From Bacteroidales bacterium (GTDB lineage Bacteria > Bacteroidota > Bacteroidia > Bacteroidales > JAFGXI01), in contig JALSQC010000007.1 of the NCBI GenBank assembly GCA_026985625.1, positions 1-21,469 on the forward strand: a DNA stretch of 21,469 nt. Direction: 5' to 3'. A program made the translations under genes and the position numbers. Positions 1 through 7,607 of the stretch are shown here, in pieces; positions within the stretch are counted from its first letter, which is position 1, and every line of letters starts with the position of its first letter. Below the pieces are notes generated by a model that was not told the DNA's origin, ran no database searches, and worked only from the letters and a program-made list of their open reading frames with translations.

Positions 1-310
1 AATAATATCTTACAAAAGCACAGCAACCGACGGAGCCGAAGAATTTCATAAAGTATATGCATATCCAAACCCCGTTAAACACGGATATACAGGAGCAATT
101 ACAATAAAAGGATTAGTTACAAACTCAAATGTAAAAATTACAGACATATCGGGAAATATTGTTTACGAAACAACAGCACTTGGAGGACAAGCTATATGGT
201 ATGGTAAAGATTTATCGGGTAACCGTGTAAATTCGGGAGTTTATATGGCTTTTTGCACCAACGAAGACGGCTCAAAAACATTTGTAACCAAAATATTATT
301 TATAAAATAA
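1..310 (+). CDS. porZ: C-terminal end of a PorZ-like type IX secretion system protein (5' truncated)
   Basis: Only the last 102 codons lie in the window; the frame is open from base 2 to the TAA at 308-310. The visible part holds YPNP at about residue 21, then a beta-rich segment with KITDISGNIVYET, GGQAIWYGKDLSGNRV and SGVY, ending in VTKILFIK. This is the C-terminal signal-like (FlgD/CTD) fold of type IX secretion substrates, and the wording closely matches the tail of PorZ, a large propeller protein of the surface attachment complex that works with PorU. The position immediately before recO also fits my recollection of porZ in Bacteroidales. The propeller region is outside the window, so an ordinary T9SS cargo protein with the same kind of tail cannot be excluded. 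One base separates its stop from the recO start, so the two are probably co-transcribed. Confidence 0.72.
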   Translation, partial: IISYKSTATDGAEEFHKVYAYPNPVKHGYTGAITIKGLVTNSNVKITDISGNIVYETTALGGQAIWYGKDLSGNRVNSGVYMAFCTNEDGSKTFVTKILFIK

Positions 311-311
311 A

Positions 312-1034
312 ATGTTGCAAAAAACCAAAGCAATAGTATTAAAAACAATAAAATATTCCGACAATAGTGTAATAGCAACAGTTTACTCGCAAAGTTCAGG
401 TAAAATACCAATAATTATAAAATCAATACACACAAAAAAATCAAAAACAAAAATAAATTACTTACAACCATTTTTTATTATAGATATAGAACTATATTAT
501 AAAGAAACACGCAATATACAAAAAGCAAAAGAAATAAAACCCAACTATAAATTTAAAACATTACCTTTTGATATAATAAAAAGCTCTATAGCCATATTCT
601 TATCAGAGGTTTTAAATAAATCGATAAAAGAACAAGAACAAAACCAACAACTATATGACTTTATCGAGAAATCAATAGAATTTATTGATATCAGTAAAAA
701 TAATATATCAAATTTTCATTTAATTTTTTTAATACATTTAACAAAATATTTAGGATTTTTTCCAACAAATAATTTTAGCGACAAAAACCCGTTTTTTGAT
801 TTAGAAAATGCAATATTTATCGACTATAAAAACAATTCAAATCATTTAAACATAAACGAAAGCAAAATTATAAGCAATTTTTTATCGAGTAATTTTAATA
901 ATTATATAAACATAAAAATAAGTAAACCAGATAAAAATAAAACATTGCAAAATATTCTAAAATTATACAAAAATCAAATTCCTGAATTTGGAAAAATAAA
1001 ATCGTTAGAAATAATGCAATCAGTTTTTAACTAA
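312..1034 (+). CDS. recO: DNA repair protein RecO
   Basis: RecO anneals complementary single strands and, with RecR, helps load RecA onto SSB-coated DNA in the RecFOR pathway. The 240-residue length fits the family. The N-terminal OB-fold region has the usual opening (KTKAIVLKTIKYSDNSVIATVYS, in two stretches around residues 4-26, with the 'YSD.S.I...YS' pattern) followed by the 'GK...IIKS' strand. The remainder is a helical C-terminal domain in which I see no cysteine zinc motif; such a motif is absent from many Bacteroidota RecO proteins. The ATG is one base after the upstream stop, so translation is probably coupled to the PorZ-like gene. The gene is very A-rich, with ATA a common isoleucine codon. 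recF lies about 7 kb downstream in a separate transcription unit. Confidence 0.93.
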   Translation: MLQKTKAIVLKTIKYSDNSVIATVYSQSSGKIPIIIKSIHTKKSKTKINYLQPFFIIDIELYYKETRNIQKAKEIKPNYKFKTLPFDIIKSSIAIFLSEVLNKSIKEQEQNQQLYDFIEKSIEFIDISKNNISNFHLIFLIHLTKYLGFFPTNNFSDKNPFFDLENAIFIDYKNNSNHLNINESKIISNFLSSNFNNYINIKISKPDKNKTLQNILKLYKNQIPEFGKIKSLEIMQSVFN

Positions 1035-1200
1035 AAAAACATAAAATATCGGCATTGTAATAATGCGTAACAACAAAATAATATAAATACAAATAATATA
1101 TGCTTTAAAAACAAAAATTAATAATAAAAAATAATTAACATTTTTTATATTTATATCAAATATATCATTAAAAAACATAAAAAAATACATATATTTTTTT

Positions 1201-1208
1201 TATCTTTG
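1201..1208 (+). promoter_or_regulatory. Candidate Bacteroidota -7 element for korDABC
   Basis: TATCTTTG matches the Bacteroidota -7 consensus TAnnTTTG and lies 37 bases before the korD ATG. I see no good TTTG at the expected -33 distance. The leader after it is A-rich with no Shine-Dalgarno sequence. Confidence 0.65.
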
Positions 1209-1245
1209 GAGACTTTCAAATTATAATAAAATTAAAACTAAAAAT

Positions 1246-1470
1246 ATGGCAAAAGTTAGAGGAGCTATCGTTGTTGACACAGAAAAATGTAAAGGCTGTG
1301 AGGTCTGCACAGTAGCCTGTCCAACAAGCGTAATAGCAATGACTAAAGAAGTAAATGGTAAAGGTTACCATTATGCTTACATGGAAAATCCCGAAGCTTG
1401 CACCGGCTGCACAAACTGCTCGATAGTTTGTCCGGATGGTGTAATAACAGTTTACAGGGTAAAAATTTAA
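1246..1470 (+). CDS. korD: 2-oxoacid:ferredoxin oxidoreductase, ferredoxin-like delta subunit
   Basis: This 74-residue protein is the electron-transfer subunit of the complex encoded by the next three genes. It carries two 4Fe-4S motifs of the form CxxCxxCxxxCP, at C15/C18/C21/C25 and C52/C55/C58/C62, separated by a 26-residue linker. That is the typical bacterial 2[4Fe-4S] ferredoxin plan of Kor/Vor delta subunits. It probably accepts electrons from the TPP-bound intermediate and passes them to soluble ferredoxin. It is the first gene of the operon, 28 bases ahead of the alpha subunit and preceded by a TATCTTTG promoter element. The substrate (2-oxoglutarate or branched-chain 2-oxoacids) cannot be told from this subunit. 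Confidence 0.92.
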   Translation: MAKVRGAIVVDTEKCKGCEVCTVACPTSVIAMTKEVNGKGYHYAYMENPEACTGCTNCSIVCPDGVITVYRVKI

Positions 1471-1498
1471 TTATTAACAACAAAAAATTCAAACAAAA

Positions 1499-2584
1499 AT
1501 GGGTGAATTAAAATTAATGAAAGGTAACGAAGCCGTAGCAGAAGCAATGATTCGCGAAGGTGTAGACGGTTATTTCGGTTACCCAATAACTCCGCAATCC
1601 GAAGTTATAGAATATTTAACAACAGAAGAACCACATAAAAGAACAGGAATGGTTGTTCTCCAAGCCGAGAGCGAATTAGCGGCTATAAATATGCTTTACG
1701 GAGCAGCCGGAACAGGAAAAAAAGTAGCAACATCATCATCGAGTCCGGGTATTAGTTTAAAACAAGAAGGAATATCTTATATTGCAGGTTCAGAACTACC
1801 TTGCGTTATTATAAATGTTGTTCGTGGAGGACCCGGTTTAGGAACAATACAACCATCACAAGCCGATTATTTTCAGGCAACAAAAGGTGGCGGACATGGC
1901 GACTATCACTTATACGTTTTGGCACCATCATCGGTTCAAGAAATGGCAGATTTTGTAGAAGACGCTTTTGAAATGGCATTTAAATACCGAACACCGGTTA
2001 TGATTTTATCAGACGGAGTTATTGGTCAAATGATGGAAAAAGTAGAACTTAAACCACAAAAAAAACGTTTAACCGATGCCGAAGTTATTAAAAAATATGG
2101 CTCGTGGGCAACAGTAGGTAGAGTAGGAGGCAGAGAGAGAAACATTATAACATCTCTAGACTTGGATTCCCATAAAATGGAAGCTCACAATATACATCTT
2201 CAATCAAAATACGAACAAATGAAAAAAGAAGATGTGCGTTACGAAGAACTACAAACCGAAGATGCCGAATATATTATAGTTGCATACGGTTCAAGTGCAA
2301 GAATATCACAAAAAGTTATTCAATTAGCTCGTAAAGACGGAATAAAATTAGGAGTTCTACGACCAATAACCCTATTCCCGTTTCCCGAAAAACCAATTCA
2401 AGAACTTGCAAAAAGAGTTAAAGGATTTTTAGCAGTAGAAATGAGTGCAGGACAAATGGTTGAAGATGTAAAACTAGCAGTTAACGGAAAAGTAAAAGTA
2501 GAGCATTATGGTAGAAACGGAGGTATTGTGCCAACTCCGGGCGAAGTTTACGAAGCTCTTAAACAAAAAATAATAGGAGGTTAA
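1499..2584 (+). CDS. korA: 2-oxoacid:ferredoxin oxidoreductase, alpha subunit (KorA/VorB type)
   Basis: The 361-residue subunit carries the pyrimidine-binding domain I of the pyruvate:ferredoxin oxidoreductase superfamily, followed by domain II. The start MKGNEAVAEAMI (from residue 7) with GYPITPQSEVIEYL around residue 23-36 is the standard opening of VorB/KorA alpha subunits, and LQAESELAAINMLYGAAGTG and SSSPGISL follow as expected. With the beta subunit it decarboxylates a 2-oxoacid, with CoA, to an acyl-CoA, reducing ferredoxin. Database names differ (VorB for 3-methyl-2-oxobutanoate, KorA for 2-oxoglutarate); in Bacteroidota with an incomplete oxidative TCA cycle, 2-oxoglutarate is a reasonable guess, but specificity is inferred. 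Its last codons contain the Shine-Dalgarno sequence of the beta subunit gene, which starts 2 bases after its stop. Confidence 0.92.
   Translation: MGELKLMKGNEAVAEAMIREGVDGYFGYPITPQSEVIEYLTTEEPHKRTGMVVLQAESELAAINMLYGAAGTGKKVATSSSSPGISLKQEGISYIAGSELPCVIINVVRGGPGLGTIQPSQADYFQATKGGGHGDYHLYVLAPSSVQEMADFVEDAFEMAFKYRTPVMILSDGVIGQMMEKVELKPQKKRLTDAEVIKKYGSWATVGRVGGRERNIITSLDLDSHKMEAHNIHLQSKYEQMKKEDVRYEELQTEDAEYIIVAYGSSARISQKVIQLARKDGIKLGVLRPITLFPFPEKPIQELAKRVKGFLAVEMSAGQMVEDVKLAVNGKVKVEHYGRNGGIVPTPGEVYEALKQKIIGG
2575..2581 (+). promoter_or_regulatory. Strong Shine-Dalgarno sequence for korB
   Basis: AGGAGGT sits 5 bases before the korB ATG at 2587 and inside the last codons of korA (encoding ...IGG-stop). 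It is the one textbook ribosome binding site I found in the window; most other starts have only A-rich leaders. It probably supports balanced, coupled synthesis of the alpha and beta subunits. Confidence 0.75.
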
Positions 2585-2586
2585 TC

Positions 2587-3372
2587 ATGGAAATAAAAGA
2601 TATAATAAAACCCGAAAATTTAGTTTATCAAAAAACTAAAATGATGACCGACAATACATTGTCGTATTGTCCGGGATGTGGACACGGAACCACACACAGA
2701 TTAGTAATGGAAGTTGTAGAAGAACTCGGAATTGTTGAGGATACAATAGGAATAGCCCCTGTTGGTTGCTCGGTATTAGCTTATGAGTTTATGAATGTAG
2801 ATATGACTCAAGCAGCACACGGAAGAGCACCTGCCGTAGCTACAGGAATTATTAGAACATGGCCCGATAAAATAGTATTTACTTACCAAGGCGATGGCGA
2901 TTTAGCAGCTATAGGTACATCAGAAACTATACATGCATGTAATAGAGGCGAAAATATAGTAATTATTTTTGTAAATAACGGAATTTACGGAATGACAGGT
3001 GGACAAATGGCACCAACAACATTGCCAGGAATGAAATCATCAACAACACCATACGGTAGAGACGTTGCTCTAATGGGTAATCCGTTAAAAATTACAGAAC
3101 TTGTAGCTCAGTTACCCGGAACATATTTTGTTACCCGTCATGCAGTTCATTCTCCTGCACATGTAAGAAAAACAAAAAAAGCTATTAAAAAAGCTTTTCA
3201 AAATGTAATTGATAAAAAAGGAACACAATTTATCGAAGTTGTATCAAATTGTAACTCGGGTTGGAAAATGACACCCGTTAAATCAAACGAATGGATGGTT
3301 GAAAATATGTTCCCGTTTTATCCTTTAGGAGATATGAAAGTTGACGGTAAAATAGTTAAAGATTTACATTAA
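2587..3372 (+). CDS. korB: 2-oxoacid:ferredoxin oxidoreductase, beta subunit (TPP-binding)
   Basis: The 261-residue subunit binds thiamine pyrophosphate. CPGCGHG at residues 28-34 is the hallmark of Kor/Vor/Ior beta subunits. GDGD at 102-105 followed by VNNGIYGMTGGQ at 129-140 is the Mg-TPP motif (GDG...NN). GCSV at 60-63 and the HGRAPAVATGI stretch at 79-88 also fit the family. It forms the active site with the alpha subunit and acts in the cytoplasm. The gene lies between korA (2-base gap) and korC (13-base gap), so all four subunits are made from one message. No key residue appears to be missing, so the enzyme is predicted to be active. Confidence 0.93.
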   Translation: MEIKDIIKPENLVYQKTKMMTDNTLSYCPGCGHGTTHRLVMEVVEELGIVEDTIGIAPVGCSVLAYEFMNVDMTQAAHGRAPAVATGIIRTWPDKIVFTYQGDGDLAAIGTSETIHACNRGENIVIIFVNNGIYGMTGGQMAPTTLPGMKSSTTPYGRDVALMGNPLKITELVAQLPGTYFVTRHAVHSPAHVRKTKKAIKKAFQNVIDKKGTQFIEVVSNCNSGWKMTPVKSNEWMVENMFPFYPLGDMKVDGKIVKDLH

Positions 3373-3385
3373 AAATTTTGAAATT

Positions 3386-3928
3386 ATGACAGAAGAAATT
3401 ATTATAGCAGGTTTTGGAGGACAAGGTGTTTTATCTATGGGTAAAATTCTTGCTTATTCCGGAATTATGCAAGACCAAGAAGTAAGTTGGATGCCATCTT
3501 ACGGTCCCGAGATGCGAGGAGGTACAGCAAATGTAACAGTTATCCTTAGCGACGAAAGAATTAGTTCGCCAATTTTAACCGAATTTGACACAGCAATTAT
3601 CCTTAATCAACAATCTATGGATAAATTTGAAAAAGGTGTTAAAAAAGGAGGACTTTTATTATACGATCCTAATGGTATAATACATCACCCAACACGTACC
3701 GATATTGATATTTATACTATAAATGGAGCAGAGTTGGCTGCAGAAATGGGTAACCCTAAAATATTTAATATGATTGTTTTAGGTGCTTTTTTAAAAATTA
3801 AACCTATAGTTAAACTCGACAATGTTATTAAAGGATTAAAAAAATCATTACCCGAACGGTATCATAATCTTATTCCTTTAAACCAAAGTGCTATTGAAAA
3901 AGGTATGCAAATGGTTAAAGCTAAATAA
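3386..3928 (+). CDS. korC: 2-oxoacid:ferredoxin oxidoreductase, gamma subunit
   Basis: This 180-residue protein is the catalytic-domain gamma subunit of the complex. GFGGQGV at residues 9-15 and PSYGPEMRGG at 37-46 (the family form of the CoA-contacting loop) are both intact, followed by NVTVILSDERISSP. It completes the korDABC set: delta ferredoxin, alpha, beta and gamma subunits encoded separately in that order. It is the last gene of the operon, ending 25 bases before a strong intrinsic terminator at 3954-3988. The complex supplies reduced ferredoxin and acyl-CoA, or may run reductively to fix CO2 into 2-oxoacids in an anaerobe; the direction in vivo is inference. Confidence 0.92.
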   Translation: MTEEIIIAGFGGQGVLSMGKILAYSGIMQDQEVSWMPSYGPEMRGGTANVTVILSDERISSPILTEFDTAIILNQQSMDKFEKGVKKGGLLLYDPNGIIHHPTRTDIDIYTINGAELAAEMGNPKIFNMIVLGAFLKIKPIVKLDNVIKGLKKSLPERYHNLIPLNQSAIEKGMQMVKAK

Positions 3929-3953
3929 GCAGTTATTTGTAATATTTAAAAAT

Positions 3954-3988
3954 AAAAAAGAAGATGCTAAAAAGGCATCTTCTTTTTT
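3954..3988. terminator. Bidirectional intrinsic terminator between korC and the convergent membrane-protein gene
   Basis: A perfect 14-bp stem (AAAAAAGAAGATGC at 3954-3967 with its complement at 3975-3988) closes a 7-base loop. The right arm ends in a run of seven T on the plus strand, and the A-run of the left arm gives a U-run on the minus strand. It can therefore end transcription of korDABC and of the convergent operon whose last stop codon is at 3994-3996. Confidence 0.9.
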
Positions 3989-3993
3989 TATAA

Positions 3994-5355
3994 TTAATTT
4001 TTTAATTCTTTGTTATAATAATCTTTTAGGACAAATAGAGCTGTAATAAAAAAAGGAATTAAAGGAATACGATATCTTACCAATGCCCCAAAATTTGCAG
4101 TGGTTAGTCCTATAATAAAAGCAAAACTTACAGAGAAAATAATTGAAAATAAAACAACAGGATTGTCTAAAATAATTTTTATTGAGTATTTAAAACTTTT
4201 GAGTATCCAAACGGTTAAAAATTTTATAAATATTTGTAACGATAATAATAAAATAAAAAGAGTTTCAAATCCTGATAGTAAAGTTACGGGCGAGTGAAAC
4301 GATTCCCACAAAAAAGGCCTGTATATTCCGGCAATTACGGCAGGAAATGTTTTAGATAATACACCGTTAACGGTGGGGTCGAAATATCCTATATCAAACG
4401 AGTTTCCTCCGTAATATTCTTTTTTTAAGTCGTCTTGTGTTATATATGCTTTTTCTATAACTTTATCTATTGATGAGTATGCTCCTCCTATTGTCTGGCT
4501 TAAGGTTAATACTATATAACTGCCAAAACTCATAACTATAATTAAAACAATAGGTAATATTATAATTCTTAAGATAGTATTTTTAATATTTTTTATTTGC
4601 CAGTATGTAAAAACTATTATTAGTCCTGCAAAAAGAGCAAAAAATATGTATGGCTTTATAGATATTAAAACATAAACACTAATAATAATTAAAATTAAAT
4701 TAAATAAAATCTTTTTTTTGTAAATGATAATATTAAAAAAAGAGTAAACTATCCAAGCTGTTGCTGATAAGGTAAACGAGTCTTTTAAAATTCCCGAACC
4801 CCAAAAAATTACCGATGGCATAAATAAAATAGCTATTGCAATATGTTTTTGTTTTATATTATTAAAAATTTTATTAAAAACCCTAAATAATTTCCATAGC
4901 CCCCAATATGTTATTACCGATACGATTATGCTTGACAGTATAAATTTACGTAATCCTAATATTAAAAAAACCGAAGTAAATCTTACTACTGTAAATGACT
5001 GAGGGTCAGAATAATACCAAGGGTATCCTGTGTTAGAATCAAATGCAGAATAGTTTTCGGGGGTTAAATGTCCGGTAAGTATCGATAAATACGAGTGAAA
5101 ATCTTTATACATAAGATTATTTAATGCTTTTGCACTAATATAATATCCTATTGTATCACCTCCACCGTAATAATAATTGTATATTAAGCAAAAGAAAATA
5201 CTGCCGAATACAGATGCAAATAATCCTTTTATATAATATTTAAATTCGGGATGTTCATTTATATTTTTGTCTTTTATAAAGCGGGCAATAAAATAAATTA
5301 TTACCAAGTAAAAAGGTAATAAAATATAATCCCATATATCTATATAGTTTGTCAA
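3994..5355 (-). CDS. Polytopic inner-membrane protein, possibly a polysaccharide polymerase-like enzyme
   Basis: I do not recognise this 453-residue protein with certainty. It has about ten hydrophobic segments, beginning at roughly residues 10-27 and ending at about 418-440, with short charged loops. A large polar loop near residues 65-125 contains YYGGGDT and NTGYPWYYSDPQS. A second conserved-looking stretch, PSVIFWGSGILKDSF near residue 180, resembles the 'P...FW.S..K/R' region of EpsG/Wzy-like polymerases and related transferases. Its place after a GT9 glycosyltransferase would suit a role in surface glycan assembly, but this is inference. The start is a TTG at 5353-5355: the preceding gene's TAA lies in the same frame two codons upstream and no ATG is available until about residue 83, inside the polar loop. 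It is the last gene of the 8035-3994 operon. Confidence 0.6.
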   Translation of the reverse strand: MTNYIDIWDYILLPFYLVIIYFIARFIKDKNINEHPEFKYYIKGLFASVFGSIFFCLIYNYYYGGGDTIGYYISAKALNNLMYKDFHSYLSILTGHLTPENYSAFDSNTGYPWYYSDPQSFTVVRFTSVFLILGLRKFILSSIIVSVITYWGLWKLFRVFNKIFNNIKQKHIAIAILFMPSVIFWGSGILKDSFTLSATAWIVYSFFNIIIYKKKILFNLILIIISVYVLISIKPYIFFALFAGLIIVFTYWQIKNIKNTILRIIILPIVLIIVMSFGSYIVLTLSQTIGGAYSSIDKVIEKAYITQDDLKKEYYGGNSFDIGYFDPTVNGVLSKTFPAVIAGIYRPFLWESFHSPVTLLSGFETLFILLLSLQIFIKFLTVWILKSFKYSIKIILDNPVVLFSIIFSVSFAFIIGLTTANFGALVRYRIPLIPFFITALFVLKDYYNKELKN

Positions 5356-5358
5356 AGT

Positions 5359-6618
5359 TTAGTTTTTTGCAAATTCGGTATCTACAAGTTTATATAATTT
5401 ATCGGAACGTCGAACAATTTTGTTTATTTTAATCGAGAATTTATCTCCTTTTTTTATTTGATTAACAGATTTTCGGTTAAGTTGAATTTCTTTTACTTTT
5501 GTCTCTATTACTCCGGTTGTTGGTCCGGTAATTATTATATTATCGCCTACTTTTAGACTTTCGCTCTCGGCATAAAATTCTGCAACATTTATATTTTTAA
5601 AATAGTTAGTTCCTTTTCCTATATATAATTTACGTTTTGTTGCTTTTGACCCGTAAACATTGCTCCATTCGCCAAGTTTGCGTCCCAAATAATAGCCGTC
5701 CCAAAATCCGCGATTAAAAACAGTTTTTAGATTATCCTCTAATAATTTTGCTGTTTTTACCGAAAACTCGTTGTTTATATACATATCAATTGCTTTGTTG
5801 TATGTTTCGCAGACTGTTTTAACATACTCGGGAGGACGGCCTCGTCCTTCGATTTTAAGAACCGATACTCCTGCGTCAAGAATTTTATCTATAAACGTTA
5901 TTGTGCATAAGTCTTTTGCCGACATTATATATTCGTTGTCAACCTCTAACTCAAAACCGCTTTCTTTTTCGGTTACGGTATAAGGTTTGCGACAAGTTTG
6001 TAAGCAAGCTCCTCTGTTTGCCGACGAGTTTTGCTCGTGTAAACTTAAATAACATTTTCCGGATATTGCCATACATAATGCTCCGTGTGCAAAAATTTCG
6101 ATACGTATAAGTTTCCCCGATGGTCCTTTAATTTGTTCTTTTTTTATTGTATCGGTAATATATTTTACTTGTTTTAGACTAAGTTCGCGAGCTAATACTA
6201 TTACATCGGCAAAATGCGAGTAAAATTTAAGTGTTTCTATATTGCTGACATTTACTTGTGTTGATATGTGTATCTCGATATTTTTTTGCGATGCATAATT
6301 TATTGCTGCTTGATCTGATACAATAACTGCTGTTACTCCGTTTTCTTTTGCTATGTCTATAATTTTTTTCATTAAAAACAAATCGTGGTCGTAAAGTATT
6401 GTATTAACCGTAAGATATGTTTTTACATTGTTATCGTTTGATATTGATATTATTTTTTTTAAATCGTCGGTACTAAAATTATTAGATGAGTTTGCTCGCA
6501 TATTTAGTTGTTCTATGCCAAAATAAACCGAGTCGGCTTTTGCGTTTATTGCTGCCATTAGCGATTCAAAAGAGCCTACCGGAGCCATTAGTTCTAAGTC
6601 TTTTCTTAAAATAGTCAT
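5359..6618 (-). CDS. trhP: U32 family protein, TrhP/YegQ-like tRNA uridine-34 hydroxylation factor
   Basis: The 419-residue protein opens with ELMAPVGSFESLMAAINAKAD and VYFGIEQLNMRA, the start of U32 'peptidase' family proteins. Cysteines at 182, 189, 205 and 238 have almost the same spacing as the four that bind a 4Fe-4S cluster in characterised U32 relatives such as UbiU, within GALCMAISGKCYLS and ANRGACLQTCR; C209 is extra. The KIEGRGRPPEYV segment at about 255-266 is also typical, and a small beta-barrel-like C-terminal domain follows. Characterised TrhP proteins take part in prephenate-dependent 5-hydroxyuridine formation at position 34 of tRNA; protease activity is doubtful. Its ATG overlaps the stop of the upstream glycosyltransferase gene by 4 bases (ATGA), so translation is coupled. 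Assignment to TrhP rather than another U32 branch is by overall resemblance. Confidence 0.82.
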   Translation of the reverse strand: MTILRKDLELMAPVGSFESLMAAINAKADSVYFGIEQLNMRANSSNNFSTDDLKKIISISNDNNVKTYLTVNTILYDHDLFLMKKIIDIAKENGVTAVIVSDQAAINYASQKNIEIHISTQVNVSNIETLKFYSHFADVIVLARELSLKQVKYITDTIKKEQIKGPSGKLIRIEIFAHGALCMAISGKCYLSLHEQNSSANRGACLQTCRKPYTVTEKESGFELEVDNEYIMSAKDLCTITFIDKILDAGVSVLKIEGRGRPPEYVKTVCETYNKAIDMYINNEFSVKTAKLLEDNLKTVFNRGFWDGYYLGRKLGEWSNVYGSKATKRKLYIGKGTNYFKNINVAEFYAESESLKVGDNIIITGPTTGVIETKVKEIQLNRKSVNQIKKGDKFSIKINKIVRRSDKLYKLVDTEFAKN

Positions 6619-7607
6619 TGTTTATGTGTGGTTAATTCGTTATTTATATAGTCTATAATATCGTTATTAACAATATTGTTCATACATTTAAAATGTTTTT
6701 TAGGACATTTGCTAAATCCTATTTTTGAACAAGGTCTGCATTTTAAATCCGTAACTTCAAATATTTTTGATTTATCTCCAGCAAGATACGGATACATTCC
6801 AAACTCGGGAATGGTATTGCCCCAAACCGATATAATATTTTTTTTAAAAGCTGCAGCAATGTGCATTAATCCTGTATCGTTAGATATTACATAGTGAGCT
6901 TGTTTTATTATCGATGCCGATTGATTTATGTTAAATTCTCCACACGAGTTATAAATTGTTGCTTTACTGTTGTTTTTTATAAAATTTCCGGTATCGGCAT
7001 CTTCTTTTCCTCCTAATAATATAACTGGCAAATTAATATTATTGCATAAATCTATAATTTTTTGTTTAGGTATTTGTTTGGTATAATGTTTTGCTCCTAT
7101 TACAAAAGCAACATATTTGTTATTTTTAAAATTAAATTTTGATACATCAACATTATCTTTATCGGGTATAAAAAAATCTAATCCTTTATTATCGTTTTTT
7201 ACATCAAAAAGTTTTAATGTATTAAGATATCTATCTACAATATGTATATCGGGAAGATTATTTTTTTTAAAATTAACAAGTATCCATTTCTCTTTGTTTA
7301 ATTTGTCAAAAGCAAAAGATACGAGTTTTAAAGCCGATTTTATTCTATACGTTCTTAAATTGTGATGTAAATCAATAATATAATCGAAAAACTCATCTCG
7401 CAATTCGTTAATTGTATCTTTTAAAGATGGTTTTAAAGTATGTATTTTGTCGATATAAGGATTGTTTTCTACTAACGATAAATATTGTGGCTTTGTTAAA
7501 AAATGTATTTCGGAGTTTTTAATTTGATTTTTTAAAATGCGAACAACAGGACTTGTTAAAACAATATCTCCTATGGAACTAAATCGTATTATTAAAAATT
7601 TTACCAT
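6615..7607 (-). CDS. Glycosyltransferase family 9 (heptosyltransferase-like)
   Basis: This 330-residue protein matches the ADP-heptose:LPS heptosyltransferase family. The N-terminal Rossmann half begins IIRFSSIGDIVLTSPVVR (residues 6-23), the classic GT9 start with the glycine-aspartate that contacts substrate. The C-terminal half contains VISNDTGLMHIAAAFKKNIISVWG (two overlapping stretches), the nucleotide-sugar-binding motif, and a cysteine-rich tail (C-RPC-...-C-PKKHFKC) seen in many Bacteroidota members. It probably adds a sugar to the lipid A core or another surface glycan on the cytoplasmic side of the inner membrane. The true donor may not be a heptose. Its start overlaps the stop of the upstream lipoprotein gene by one base, and its stop overlaps the U32 start. 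Confidence 0.87.
   Translation of the reverse strand: MVKFLIIRFSSIGDIVLTSPVVRILKNQIKNSEIHFLTKPQYLSLVENNPYIDKIHTLKPSLKDTINELRDEFFDYIIDLHHNLRTYRIKSALKLVSFAFDKLNKEKWILVNFKKNNLPDIHIVDRYLNTLKLFDVKNDNKGLDFFIPDKDNVDVSKFNFKNNKYVAFVIGAKHYTKQIPKQKIIDLCNNINLPVILLGGKEDADTGNFIKNNSKATIYNSCGEFNINQSASIIKQAHYVISNDTGLMHIAAAFKKNIISVWGNTIPEFGMYPYLAGDKSKIFEVTDLKCRPCSKIGFSKCPKKHFKCMNNIVNNDIIDYINNELTTHKQ

Noticed and set aside
1055..1070. Short inverted repeat GCATT/AATGC after recO as a terminator
   Set aside because: Only 5 bp of stem and no T-run follows; it is not convincing in such AT-rich sequence.
1035..1245. Possible small RNA or riboswitch in the longest intergenic gap
   Set aside because: No stable G/C-containing stem or conserved motif is visible; apart from the TATCTTTG element the gap is plain AT-rich sequence.
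5771..6110. Plus-strand open frames across the U32 gene
   Set aside because: They are antisense shadows of a strongly supported U32 coding sequence and resemble no protein family.
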